Source: Streptomyces sp. NBC_01353
GTDB taxonomy: Bacteria; Actinomycetota; Actinomycetes; Streptomycetales; Streptomycetaceae
Length of the DNA stretch: 64,000 nucleotides
Direction of reading: 5' to 3'
NCBI RefSeq assembly: GCF_036237275.1
Contig: NZ_CP108352.1
Location: forward strand, 5,828,001 to 5,892,000
Positions 29,652 to 38,573 of the stretch are shown piece after piece (position 1 is the stretch's first letter; each line of letters starts with the position of its first letter). Position numbers and translations under genes: made by a program. The notes below the pieces were generated by a model. It was not told the origin of the DNA. It did not search any database and saw only the letters and a list, made by a program, of their open reading frames with translations.

Positions 29652-31022
29652 GCCCAGGTCGACGCCGCTCGCGCGGAGCATGTCCTCGCGCTCGACGATC
29701 TTCACGCGCTCGCGGCCCTGCGGCTCGCCCAGCGCCTTCTCGGCGGCGTCGAGGGCGTACCAGCCCTCCCACGTCGTGTACGTGATGCCCTTGCCCTCCA
29801 GGAAGGACACGACCGCGTCCGTCTCGGGGGTCTCGGGGGTGAGCAACCGGCCGTTGGCGAAGTCGTCGAGCAGGTTCGCGACCGTCTCGTTGGCGTCGCC
29901 CTTGGTGTGGCCGATGAGGCCGACCGGGCCGCGGCGGATCCAGCCGGTGACGTACGTGGAGGCGAGGTGCTCGCCGCCCTCTTCGATCACGCGACCGCCC
30001 TCGTCCGGGACGGTGCCGGAGGCGGTGTCCCACGGGAGCTTGGGCAGCTCGTCGGAGAGGTAGCCGACGGCGCGGTAGACGGCCTGGACGTCCCAGTCCG
30101 TGGTCTGGCCGGTGCCCTTCACATTGCCGGTGCCGTCCAGCTCGGTGCGCTCGGTACGGAGGCCGACGACCGAGCCGTCCTCACCGAGGATCTCGACGGG
30201 GGACTCGAAGAAGTGGAGGAAGAGCTTGTGCGGGCGGTCGCCGATGTCGCGTATCGCCCAGTTCTCCAGGGTCTTCGCGACCATGTCGGTCTGCTTGTTC
30301 TTGCGCCGCTCGGCGATCGAGCCCTCGTCGTAGTCGATGTCCTCGGGGTTGACGATGACCTCGATGGTGGGGGAGTGGTCCAGCTCGCGCAGCTCCATGG
30401 GGCTGAACTTCGCCTGGGCCGGGCCGCGGCGGCCGAAGACGTGGATCTCCACGGCCTTGTTGGCCTTGAGACCGTCGTAGACGTTCGCCGGGATCTCGGT
30501 CGGCAGCAGCTCGTCCGCCGTCTTGGCGAGGATGCGGGCGATGTCGAGGGCCACGTTGCCCACGCCGAGGACGGCGACCTTCTCGGCCTTCAGCTCCCAG
30601 GTGCGCGGGACGTCCGGGTGGCCGTCGTACCAGGAGGCGAAGTCGGCGGCGCCGAACGAGCCGTCGAGCTCGACACCGGGGAGCTTCAACTCGCGGTCGG
30701 CCATGGCGCCGGTCGAGAAGACCACGGCGTCGTAGAAGGCGCGCAGGTCGTCGAGGTGCACGTCGGTGCCGTAGTCGACATTGCCGAAGAGGCGGACCTG
30801 AGGCTTGTCGAGGACCTGGTGGAGCGCGGTGATGATGCCCTTGATGCGCGGGTGGTCGGGGGCGACGCCGTAGCGGATGAGACCGAAGGGAGCCGGCATG
30901 CGCTCGAAGATGTCGATCGACACGCCCGGCTCGGCGGCGGCCTCGGACTTCAGCAGCGCGTCAGCGGCATAGATCCCGGCGGGGCCGGCGCCGACGATCG
31001 CGACCCGGAGAGGGCGGGGCAT
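29649..31022 (-). CDS. fprA: Ferredoxin-NADP(+) reductase (FprA-like)
   Basis: A 457-residue flavoprotein of the adrenodoxin reductase / glutamate synthase small-subunit-like family. The FAD GAGPAGIYAADAL motif begins at residue 11, with FERMPAPFGLIRYGVAPDHP, NADP-binding VLGVGNVALDIAR, HVFGRRGPAQAKFS, and a late TGWIRRGPVGLIGHTKGDA. It passes electrons between NADPH and ferredoxin, for example to P450s. ATG 31022 follows GAAGGGAA. Upstream lie a TTAGG/CCTAA element (31069-31082) resembling half of an iron box and a 17-bp palindrome (31127-31143). Confidence 0.92.
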   Translation of the reverse strand: MPRPLRVAIVGAGPAGIYAADALLKSEAAAEPGVSIDIFERMPAPFGLIRYGVAPDHPRIKGIITALHQVLDKPQVRLFGNVDYGTDVHLDDLRAFYDAVVFSTGAMADRELKLPGVELDGSFGAADFASWYDGHPDVPRTWELKAEKVAVLGVGNVALDIARILAKTADELLPTEIPANVYDGLKANKAVEIHVFGRRGPAQAKFSPMELRELDHSPTIEVIVNPEDIDYDEGSIAERRKNKQTDMVAKTLENWAIRDIGDRPHKLFLHFFESPVEILGEDGSVVGLRTERTELDGTGNVKGTGQTTDWDVQAVYRAVGYLSDELPKLPWDTASGTVPDEGGRVIEEGGEHLASTYVTGWIRRGPVGLIGHTKGDANETVANLLDDFANGRLLTPETPETDAVVSFLEGKGITYTTWEGWYALDAAEKALGEPQGRERVKIVEREDMLRASGVDLG

Positions 31023-31068
31023 GTCAGGTTCCCTTCGCAAGCGACGTGGCGACGATAGCCGTCGCCAC

Positions 31069-31143
31069 TTAGGTCACCCTAAATAACGCCTTGCGCGGAG
31101 TGGTACCCGCCCCCCGTCTATGGCCCCATAAGCTGAACTTATG
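31069..31143 (-). promoter_or_regulatory. fprA upstream elements: iron-box-like and palindrome
   Basis: TTAGGTCACCCTAA (31069-31082) agrees with 11 of the last 14 positions of the DtxR/DmdR iron box, but its first five bases do not fit. CATAAGCTGAACTTATG (31127-31143) has perfect 6-bp arms and could be a site for the MarR protein encoded next door. Both are suggestions from sequence only. Confidence 0.35.
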
Positions 31144-31172
31144 ACTTCCCAAAGGGAGAGCTGGGGCGCTCC

Positions 31173-31595
31173 CTAGCGTGCGGCGAGCCGCTCCATCAGG
31201 GCGGCGCTGCGCGCCAGCACCTCGCGCTCCTCGCCGGTGAGCTCGAGTTCGATGGCCTGGGCGAGCCAGCCCGCCCTGCGTCCGCGCTCCGCCTCGAGGG
31301 CGGCCTGTCCCGCAGGGGAGAGCTCCACCAGGGACTTGCGGCCGTCCGTGGGGTGCGCCCGGCGGACGACGAGTCCCTGTTCCATGAGCAGCCCGACCGA
31401 GCGGGCCATGGACTGGGGCCGTACGCGCTGGTCCGCCGCCAGATCGCTGGTGGTCATGGCCCCGTCGCGGTCGAGGGTGCCGAGCACGGAGGCGTGGCCG
31501 AGCGGGATCCGGTCCTCGTGCTTCACGCGCCGGGTGAGCTTGCCCATGGCGGTACGCAGTTCGGTGGCGACGGCGGCGGGTTCCGGGGTGGGCAT
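31173..31595 (-). CDS. MarR-family transcriptional regulator
   Basis: A 140-residue winged-helix protein with the MarR layout. Helices lead to GHASVLGTLDRDGAMTTSDLAADQRVRPQSMARSVGLLMEQGLVV, then the wing RRAHPTDGRKSLVELSPAG. This is the dimeric repressor family that senses phenolics or oxidants. ATG 31595 (MPTPEPAAV) is the family-like start; an upstream in-frame start would add 27 atypical residues. It is divergent from the enolase gene across a repeat-rich promoter region and upstream of fprA on the same strand. Confidence 0.9.
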   Translation of the reverse strand: MPTPEPAAVATELRTAMGKLTRRVKHEDRIPLGHASVLGTLDRDGAMTTSDLAADQRVRPQSMARSVGLLMEQGLVVRRAHPTDGRKSLVELSPAGQAALEAERGRRAGWLAQAIELELTGEEREVLARSAALMERLAAR

Positions 31596-31650
31596 AGGGC
31601 ACTTTAACCGAAGGTCGTCAGCGAAGCTGTGCACCTTACCTGCGCAGCCG

Positions 31651-31702
31651 AACTGAGCAGCACAACTGAACAGCACAACTGAACAGCTGAACTGAACAGC
31701 AT
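31651..31702. repeat. 13-bp tandem repeats in marR-eno intergenic region
   Basis: Four contiguous 13-mers, at 31651, 31664, 31677 and 31690, read AACTGARCAGC plus two bases (copy 2: AACTGAACAGCAC). A fifth weak copy precedes them at 31638. They lie between the two divergent starts, 56 bases from marR and 82 from eno. An array of protein-binding half-sites is possible. Confidence 0.8.
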
Positions 31703-31750
31703 TGCTGTAGAGTCGAGCTGTCGCGGCACGCGCCAGCGTTGTCGCAGTAG

Positions 31751-33085
<1,335 letters not shown>

Positions 33086-33185
33086 CGAACCGCGGGGGGC
33101 CGGCCGCCCATGTTCCCGCGGCGTCTGCGGTCGGCCCGCCGGTCCTTCCGCTCGGGGAGGGTGCGCTCGATCCGCCGGACGGGTC

Positions 33186-34007
33186 CTAGACCGCGCCTTC
33201 GGAGAAGGAGCCGCCGGTGACGGCGTCGACGGTCAGGAAGACCAGCATGGCCACGCCGTTCAGCGCGCAGAAGGCAATGAAGAGCCCCAGGGCGAAGTTG
33301 AGGCGCCGCAGGAGCGGTGCCTGGGGCACAAGCGCGTCCGACGGGTCGCGGGGGTCGTAGCCGGCCTGGACGAACGGCTCGGAGCCCCAGTACGCGAGAG
33401 GGCGGGTCGTGCCGGTGTTGTCCGTGTACAGGTACACGCCCGGCGCGTCGGACGGCGTCGCGAAAACCATGACGCCGTGCCTGATCAGCCGCCGCTCACG
33501 GATCCACCTCCCCACCGTGTACGCACCGACCCCCAGCCCCGCTGTCGTGATGCCGCCGACCGGCACGAGGCCGATGATGATCCCCGCCTGTCCGGCGACC
33601 GCGACGACCACGCACAGGGCGACGACCGCCCCCAGGCAGCCGATCACCAGCCACTTGATCCGACGCAGGAACCTCTGGTGCCAAGTGGGGGAGAGAGAGC
33701 GCACCACGGTGTAGGAGGTGCCGTCGATGTCGTCCGTCGGGACGGGCAGCAGCGCGTTCAGGGCATCGGCGAAGACGACGGCGGCGGCCTCGCTCACGTC
33801 CTCGATCCGGTACGTGACCGGCGTGACCCCCGCCTTGGCCCGCAGTTCCAGCGTGACGCTCCGCCCCTCGGCGTGGACCCGGCCGACGGACCCGGCGAGG
33901 AACGTCACCACCTCGCCCGGGCGCTCCAGGACGAGCCCCTGCTCCTCGGCGTACAGGACGGAGCCGCCGCGGCCTTGGAGGACGGGTATGGAGGAGGTGA
34001 TCGACAT
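33186..34007 (-). CDS. Membrane protein with PH-like N-domain and DUF3592-like region
   Basis: A 273-residue protein. Residues 1-90 are a beta-rich PH-like domain (MSITSSIPVLQG, AEGRSVTLELRA, VTYRIEDVSEAAAVVFADALNALLP). Two membrane segments lie at about 118-138 and 142-165. An extracytoplasmic-sized domain resembling DUF3592 (YLYTDNTGTTRPLAY, AGYDPRDPSDA) and a final segment at about 237-262 follow. The first 90 residues closely match those of the neighbour at 34068-34901, so the two are tandem duplicates. The function is unknown. Confidence 0.7.
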   Translation of the reverse strand: MSITSSIPVLQGRGGSVLYAEEQGLVLERPGEVVTFLAGSVGRVHAEGRSVTLELRAKAGVTPVTYRIEDVSEAAAVVFADALNALLPVPTDDIDGTSYTVVRSLSPTWHQRFLRRIKWLVIGCLGAVVALCVVVAVAGQAGIIIGLVPVGGITTAGLGVGAYTVGRWIRERRLIRHGVMVFATPSDAPGVYLYTDNTGTTRPLAYWGSEPFVQAGYDPRDPSDALVPQAPLLRRLNFALGLFIAFCALNGVAMLVFLTVDAVTGGSFSEGAV

Positions 34008-34067
34008 GACGCGTGATCCTTGGGGTGCGGTGGGGGCGGTGCGGCTCTGCTCGGGCGCCCGTGGGTC

Positions 34068-34901
34068 CTAGCCGCCGAAGGCGGGGAGGGCGAGGACGAC
34101 CACTCCGTAGTCGATGGGGACGGCGAAGACGGCTACGAACGCGCCGGCGAACAGGTCCTGAGCCACGGGGCCCCACCCTTGGCAGACGACCGCTCCCTTC
34201 CCCTTCCGCGGGCTGTACGCGACCCGGATGGTCTCACCCTTGGGTGAGCTGGAGATGGGGTGGAGCTTGCCCTCGGCGTCCGCGTACGCGTACGTGGTCC
34301 TGCCGTCGAGGAAGACCTGACTCGCCTCCACGGTGATGCCGTAGCGGGGCAGGTACCACCTCTCCCACGCACTCAGAATCATCCCACCCACGACGATCGT
34401 GGCCGCCGCGCCGAGGGCCCCGAGCAGCAGAACCGCGATCCCGCGACCCACATGCTTCCCGGCGATCCCGACGACCACGGAGAAGGCGACGAGCGCGATG
34501 CCGAGGCCGATGCCCGCCCACTTGATGCGGGTCCCCGTCGGGTCCGCCTCCTCGTCCTCCTCCTCGGCGGGTGCCCGCAGGCTGCGGGTGGTGACGAGCG
34601 TGGCGCCGTCGACCGCCGCCTCGCCGGCAGGGCGTTCGGGCAGTACACCGTTCACCACGTCGGCGAAGACGGTGGCGGCGGCCCGGCTCACGTCCTCGAT
34701 CCGGTACACCGTCGGCTCGGCCAGGGCCGGAGCGGTCAACTCCAGGGCGACGTCCCGCCCTTCGGCGCGGACCCGCGCGATGGCCGCGAACGGGATGCGC
34801 AGCACCTCATCGGAGCGGGACAGCACCAACTCCTCGCCCTCAGAGCGGAGTTCGGTGCCTCGGCTGCCCTGGAGGACGGGGATGGGTGAGGTGATCGACA
34901 T
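34068..34901 (-). CDS. Paralogous membrane protein with PH-like N-domain
   Basis: A 277-residue paralogue of the gene downstream. The start MSITSPIPVLQGSRG and the block TVYRIEDVSRAAATVFADVVNGVLP are nearly identical to it. An acidic linker (PAEEEDEEADPTG), two membrane segments (about 128-148 and 153-176), a DUF3592-like part (YAYADAEGKLHPISSSPKG, RVAYSPRKGKGAVV) and a hydrophobic C-terminus follow. The two genes are 60 bases apart on the same strand and divergent from a third DUF3592-like gene. I cannot assign a function. Confidence 0.7.
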   Translation of the reverse strand: MSITSPIPVLQGSRGTELRSEGEELVLSRSDEVLRIPFAAIARVRAEGRDVALELTAPALAEPTVYRIEDVSRAAATVFADVVNGVLPERPAGEAAVDGATLVTTRSLRAPAEEEDEEADPTGTRIKWAGIGLGIALVAFSVVVGIAGKHVGRGIAVLLLGALGAAATIVVGGMILSAWERWYLPRYGITVEASQVFLDGRTTYAYADAEGKLHPISSSPKGETIRVAYSPRKGKGAVVCQGWGPVAQDLFAGAFVAVFAVPIDYGVVVLALPAFGG

Positions 34902-34987
34902 GAGTGTGATCGTAAAGGCGGCACGGAAGGAGGTGAAGGGGGTGTGAGGGTTACGAGCGGGACCCGTGCTGTCGTACGGTCCTCCAC

Positions 34988-35434
34988 ATGGTCAACGCAG
35001 TGCTCATCGGCTTCATCGTCCTGTCCGTGGTCGGCTTCCTCTTCGGCCTGGCGCTGAAATCCGGCGAGGGCCAGGAGCTGAAGAGAATGACGGAGTTGGA
35101 CGAGTCCGGCATCGAGGTCCAGGCGCGCGTGGCGCACGTCATGCCGGTCGGAACCAAGGGTTACGGGCGGGTCCTGTACGAGTTCGACGGGCCGAACGGC
35201 GAGAGCCTCCGGCACGAGATGCCCGAGAGCCTCGCCCCTCACCACGTGGTGGGCGCGACGTTCCCGCTCGTCCACCATCCCCGTGCCGCGAAGAACGTGA
35301 AGATGGGGACGATGACGCTCGTCCGCAAGGAGCGCAGGATGCGCGAGGGCTCCGTGAAGGGTGTGCGCTGGTTCATCCTCATGACCGTCGCGGTGTGCGC
35401 CCTCGCGGTCGTGGGCCTCGTTCTCAGTCCTTGA
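34988..35434 (+). CDS. DUF3592-like small membrane protein
   Basis: A 148-residue protein. It has an N-terminal membrane segment (VLIGFIVLSVVGFLFGLAL), a soluble domain with the DUF3592 pattern (GIEVQARVAHVMPVG, RVLYEFDGPNGESLRHEMPE, VGATFPLVHHPRAAKNVKM) and a C-terminal segment (FILMTVAVCALAVVGLVL). It is divergent from the two PH-like paralogues, which carry a related C-terminal region, so the three form a family cluster. It overlaps the 3' end of the convergent DUF397 gene by 11 bases. Confidence 0.7.
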   Translation: MVNAVLIGFIVLSVVGFLFGLALKSGEGQELKRMTELDESGIEVQARVAHVMPVGTKGYGRVLYEFDGPNGESLRHEMPESLAPHHVVGATFPLVHHPRAAKNVKMGTMTLVRKERRMREGSVKGVRWFILMTVAVCALAVVGLVLSP

Positions 35435-35693
35435 GCCCATCGACGAACGCAGCCCAGGCGGGGGCGGGGACGATGAGGGCGGGGCCAGCGGGGTTCTTGC
35501 TGTCTCGGACGGGGACGACACCGGGGACGTCGTCGAGGACCTCGACGCAGCTGCCGCCGTTGCCGTCGCTGTAGCTGCTCTTGCGCCAGGCGGGGCCGGC
35601 GAAGTCGTAAGAGACCTCGACGCAGTCGCCGCCGTGGCCGTCGCTGTAGGAGCTCTTGAACCAACGAGCGTTGCTCAGATCGTACTTGTGCAT
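35424..35693 (-). CDS. Tandem-DUF397 protein
   Basis: An 89-residue protein with two DUF397 cores in a row: ARWFKSSYSDGHGGDCVEVSYDF and PAWRKSSYSDGNGGSCVEVLDD, then VPVRDSKNPAGPALIVPAPAWAAFVDGLK, the normal C-terminal half. Most DUF397 proteins have one core (about 65 residues), so this one carries an internal duplication. It overlaps the end of the XRE-DUF5753 gene by 19 bases. The pair is a WhiJ/BldB-type regulatory module, proposed in the literature to act like a toxin-antitoxin or developmental switch. Confidence 0.9.
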   Translation of the reverse strand: MHKYDLSNARWFKSSYSDGHGGDCVEVSYDFAGPAWRKSSYSDGNGGSCVEVLDDVPGVVPVRDSKNPAGPALIVPAPAWAAFVDGLKD

Positions 35694-36511
35694 CGTCTGT
35701 AATCCTTAGCCGCCGACTCGATCAGGGCTCGGGACGCCTCCGGCGAGAGCGCGGCGGCCCTCAGCAGATCGTAGGAGGCGCTAGCCCGTCGTACCACCGC
35801 TGGATCGTCCAGCAGGTTCCCGGAATACCAGCCCTCTGTATAGGCCGTTGGCGGCGCGTCCTTGAACTGCATGAGTTTCAGCATCCCGGCCATCTCCGGG
35901 TACGCCCCAGCCGCGTACGGGATCACCTGGATCAGAGCCTTCCTCTCGGAAGCGACAGCCGTGATGTGCTCAAGCTGTTCTGCCATGGCGGCCGACCCGC
36001 CGACCGGTGTGCGCAGCACGTTCTCGTGCAGGATGACCCAGAAGGCCGGACGTGTGGGGCCCTTGAGGATGTCTGCCCGATCCATCCGGGCGTCGACCTT
36101 CTCCTCGACGAACACCTCGGGAGCGAGTGGGTTGCTGGCCAGCGTGACGGCTCGTGCGTACGAGGCGGTCTGCAGCAGGCCGGGAATCAGCGTGGATGCG
36201 AACTCGCACAGCTCCGTTGTGAGCTTCTCCAGCTCCGCGACCGCCGCAAAGTAATCCGCGTACGGCGACTTGTCGATGAGCATCTGGCACAGCCGCTCGA
36301 AAAAACTATCGGTTTGTAGCACCTCGTCGATCCTCTGTGCCACATCCAACTGCGGTTTTCTAATCGCCTGTTCGAACTGGCCGATGTATCCGCCCGAAAC
36401 GAACACGCGCCTCCCCAGTTCCCCCTGCGTCATTCCCGCGGCTTCCCTCCGCCGCTTCAGCTCTGCGCCGAAGAACTCCCACGCATCCTGCCGCTTGCAG
36501 CCTCTGGCCAT
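35675..36511 (-). CDS. XRE-family regulator with DUF5753 (WhiJ-like)
   Basis: A 278-residue protein. The N-terminal helix-turn-helix (about 12-66) reads GAELKRRREAAGMTQGELGRRV, SGGYIGQFEQAIRKPQ. The rest is DUF5753, with ELCEFASTLIPGLLQTASYARAV, EEKVDARMDRADIL and FWVILHENVLRTPVGG. These are abundant in Streptomyces, usually paired with DUF397 as here. They control differentiation or local targets. The start ATG is 36511 (forward CAT). Base composition is slightly less GC-rich than its neighbours (for example AAAAAACTATCGG near 36300), consistent with accessory origin. Confidence 0.92.
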   Translation of the reverse strand: MARGCKRQDAWEFFGAELKRRREAAGMTQGELGRRVFVSGGYIGQFEQAIRKPQLDVAQRIDEVLQTDSFFERLCQMLIDKSPYADYFAAVAELEKLTTELCEFASTLIPGLLQTASYARAVTLASNPLAPEVFVEEKVDARMDRADILKGPTRPAFWVILHENVLRTPVGGSAAMAEQLEHITAVASERKALIQVIPYAAGAYPEMAGMLKLMQFKDAPPTAYTEGWYSGNLLDDPAVVRRASASYDLLRAAALSPEASRALIESAAKDYRRCTSTI

Positions 36512-36628
36512 GGATTAACTCCCGAACCCTACGCACCAGTTGTAGGACCTGCGCATCTGCCGATTCTACGGATCCGGCACCACCCTGGATGCGGTAAGCG
36601 GGAAATTGATTCGGAAAGGGTTGCGTTG

Positions 36629-36868
36629 GTGAAGGAAGAACACGAGCGACCGACAACGGGGACCGTTCAAGAGGCTCAGGAGGTGGCAGGGGAATTGCGC
36701 GAAGCACTCGCGAGGGTCGGAATCACGCTGCCCTCGCTCGGGCTCGACGTTCTCACCCTCGCCGCCGATCCCCCTCGGCCGCTCATCGAATTGGGACGCT
36801 GCACGGTGGAGACGGCGCGCCGGCTGGCCGCCGTCGTACTGCCGGGGGAAGAAGGGGGCCGGTCGTGA
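36629..36868 (+). CDS. Small hypothetical protein
   Basis: A 79-residue protein starting at GTG 36629 (AAAGGG about nine bases upstream). It is mostly helical: an acidic N-terminus, then QEVAGELREALARVGITLPSLGLDVLTLA, and a C-terminal helix LIELGRCTVETARRLAAVVLP. It is divergent from the XRE-DUF5753 gene and overlaps the next small gene by four bases. Small proteins of this type often sit opposite WhiJ-like regulators in Streptomyces, so it may be the regulator's target; no function is known. Confidence 0.65.
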   Translation: MKEEHERPTTGTVQEAQEVAGELREALARVGITLPSLGLDVLTLAADPPRPLIELGRCTVETARRLAAVVLPGEEGGRS

Positions 36869-37080
36869 AACTGCCCATCGGGTCGTACGTCGTCGACATC
36901 CGCACAGGCAAGGTCGGCACGGTCATGGGGCACGAAGGCCCGTACATCCAGCTGCGGCCGCTCGGCGGCGGGCGGGAGTGGGACGCGGAGCCGGACGGGG
37001 TCCGCGAGGCCACCTCGGCGGAGCGGCTCCGCGCCGCGACCGCGCACGCGAACGCGCGCAGTCGCGGCGAGGTGCCGTGA
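36865..37080 (+). CDS. Small hypothetical protein, beta-barrel-like
   Basis: A 71-residue protein with start GTG 36865 overlapping the upstream stop (GTGA), so coupled to it. The N-terminal 45 residues (LPIGSYVVDIRTGKVGTVMGHEGPYIQLRPLGGGREWDAE, here in broken form) have the strand pattern of a small SH3-like barrel. A charged helix with AERLRAATAHANARS follows. Similar two-gene units occur with WhiJ-like regulators. It ends 10 bases before the end of the convergent frameshifted gene. Confidence 0.65.
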   Translation: MKLPIGSYVVDIRTGKVGTVMGHEGPYIQLRPLGGGREWDAEPDGVREATSAERLRAATAHANARSRGEVP

Positions 37081-37089
37081 GACGGCGGC

Positions 37090-37349
37090 TCAGCCGTACC
37101 AGGTGATGTTGCAGACGTAGACACACTCGTGACGAGGCACGGCAAGGAGGCTGATGAAGCCCCGGCCGCCCAGGACGTCGAACTCCCGCAGTCCGCCCTC
37201 GCGGTCGATGGGCCGACCCACCTTGGTCGCCTCGTTCCCGAGCGCGGCGAGTTCGGTGCCAGGCGTTCCACCTCGGCCACCACGCCTGGTGGCAGGCCGT
37301 CGGTGATGTATTCCTGGCTCGGGTTGCAGTCCCGGGACCAGTCGCTCAC
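37090..37349 (-). pseudogene. Frameshifted toxin-like gene (RelE/ParE size)
   Basis: The sequence is 260 bases, one short of a multiple of three. It starts GTG 37349 as MSDWSRDCNPSQEYITDG and VVAEVERLA. The frame is lost near 37257, and the other frame continues TELAALGNEATKVG, REGGLREFDVLGGRG and LLAVPRHECVYVCNITWYG to the stop at 37090. One added base restores an 86-residue protein. The size and the basic-aromatic C-terminus are like small type II toxins, but the family is not certain. Its start overlaps the upstream gene stop by four bases. Confidence 0.65.
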
Positions 37350-37617
37350 AGTCCGGCCTCGGACTCCGCCGTCTCCCGGATCCGGCGGATCTCGACGATC
37401 GCGTCCGTCGGCTCAGCGGCGCCTTCGTCGACGATCCGCTCCAGATCCCGCAGGCGCGCCGCTCGCTCCGGATATCGCTCGATCGCGACGAACACCGCCC
37501 ATGAGTGGACGAAGGTGCGCAGGGGGGCCAGGCTCTGCGTTTGCTGGGCGTTGGTCGTCGCCTCGAAAAAAGGTGCTGGGTGAGCGCAGGGATCCGGCTA
37601 GGAGCGATCTTCGCCAC
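37346..37617 (-). pseudogene. Frameshifted antitoxin-like gene
   Basis: The sequence is 272 bases, one short of a multiple of three. It begins GTG 37617, MAKIAPSRIPALTQHLF, and runs into a six-T homopolymer (minus strand, about 37566-37571). In the shifted frame it continues FEATTNAQQTQSLAPLR, VHSWAVFVAIERYPERAARL and ends RETAESEAGL at 37346. A seventh T would restore a 90-residue helical protein. The stop overlaps the next start (GTGA). It may be a real inactivation or a homopolymer sequencing error. Confidence 0.6.
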
Positions 37618-37810
37618 GGCGGCCCGAAGTGCGTTCGGGGGTGAGCTCGGGGAACGGGATCAGCGGTCCGTAAGGGCCGTCGGGCTGCGCACTCACAGAG
37701 GCCTCCGGTGCGGGAGGGGCGGGCTCTCGTACCGTACCGCTCCGGCAGGCCGAAGCCCTCGCATCGGGGTACGAGGCCGAGCGCCCCGTCCCGTACGCGA
37801 GAATGGCCGC

Positions 37811-38560
37811 ATGAGTCTGTTCCGCGACGACGGCATCGTGCTGCGCACCCAGAAGCTGGGTGAAGCGGACCGCATCATCACGCTCCTCACACGCGGTCAC
37901 GGCCGCGTACGCGCCGTAGCGCGCGGGGTCCGGCGGACCAAGTCGAAGTTCGGGGCCAGGCTCGAACCCTTCTCCCATGTCGACGTGCAGTTCTTCGCGC
38001 GCGGGAGTGATCTCGTCGGGCGCGGGCTTCCGCTCTGTACGCAGAGCGAGACCATCGCCGCGTACGGCGGCGGGATCGTCACCGACTACGCCCGCTACAC
38101 CGCCGGGACGGCGATGCTGGAGACGGCGGAGCGGTTCACCGACAACGAGGGCGAGCCGGCCGTGCAGCAGTACCTGCTGCTCGTCGGCGGTCTGCGGACG
38201 CTCGCCCGGGGCGAGCACGCGCCCCATCTCATCCTCGACGCCTTCCTTCTGCGCTCCCTCGCCGTCAACGGCTACGCGCCGAGCTTCGAGGACTGCGCGA
38301 AATGCGGACTTCAGGGGCCGAACCGGTTCTTTTCGGTCGCGGCGGGCGGGGTCATATGCGGCGACTGCCGGGTGCCCGGCAGCGTCGTACCCTCTCCGGA
38401 GGCCATCGGCCTGCTCAGCGCGCTGCTCACCGGCGACTGGGCGACGGCGGACGCGTGCGAACCGCGTCACGTCAGGGAGGGCAGCGGGCTGGTGTCCGCC
38501 TACCTCCACTGGCACCTGGAGCGCGGCCTGCGCTCCCTGCGGTATGTAGAGAAGAGCTAG
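37811..38560 (+). CDS. recO: DNA repair protein RecO
   Basis: A 249-residue RecO. The N-terminal OB fold begins [23 protein letters not shown], with [22 protein letters not shown] helical domain follows, and a zinc-binding four-cysteine site has CAKCG (about residue 162) and CGDC (about 181). RecO loads RecA on SSB-coated gaps with RecR. The ATG at 37811 is chosen because the upstream in-frame extension covers the decayed gene region. It is separated by 13 bases from uppS and is part of the conserved recO-uppS pair. Confidence 0.95.
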   Translation: MSLFRDDGIVLRTQKLGEADRIITLLTRGHGRVRAVARGVRRTKSKFGARLEPFSHVDVQFFARGSDLVGRGLPLCTQSETIAAYGGGIVTDYARYTAGTAMLETAERFTDNEGEPAVQQYLLLVGGLRTLARGEHAPHLILDAFLLRSLAVNGYAPSFEDCAKCGLQGPNRFFSVAAGGVICGDCRVPGSVVPSPEAIGLLSALLTGDWATADACEPRHVREGSGLVSAYLHWHLERGLRSLRYVEKS

Positions 38561-38573
38561 GAGATCCATCGCC

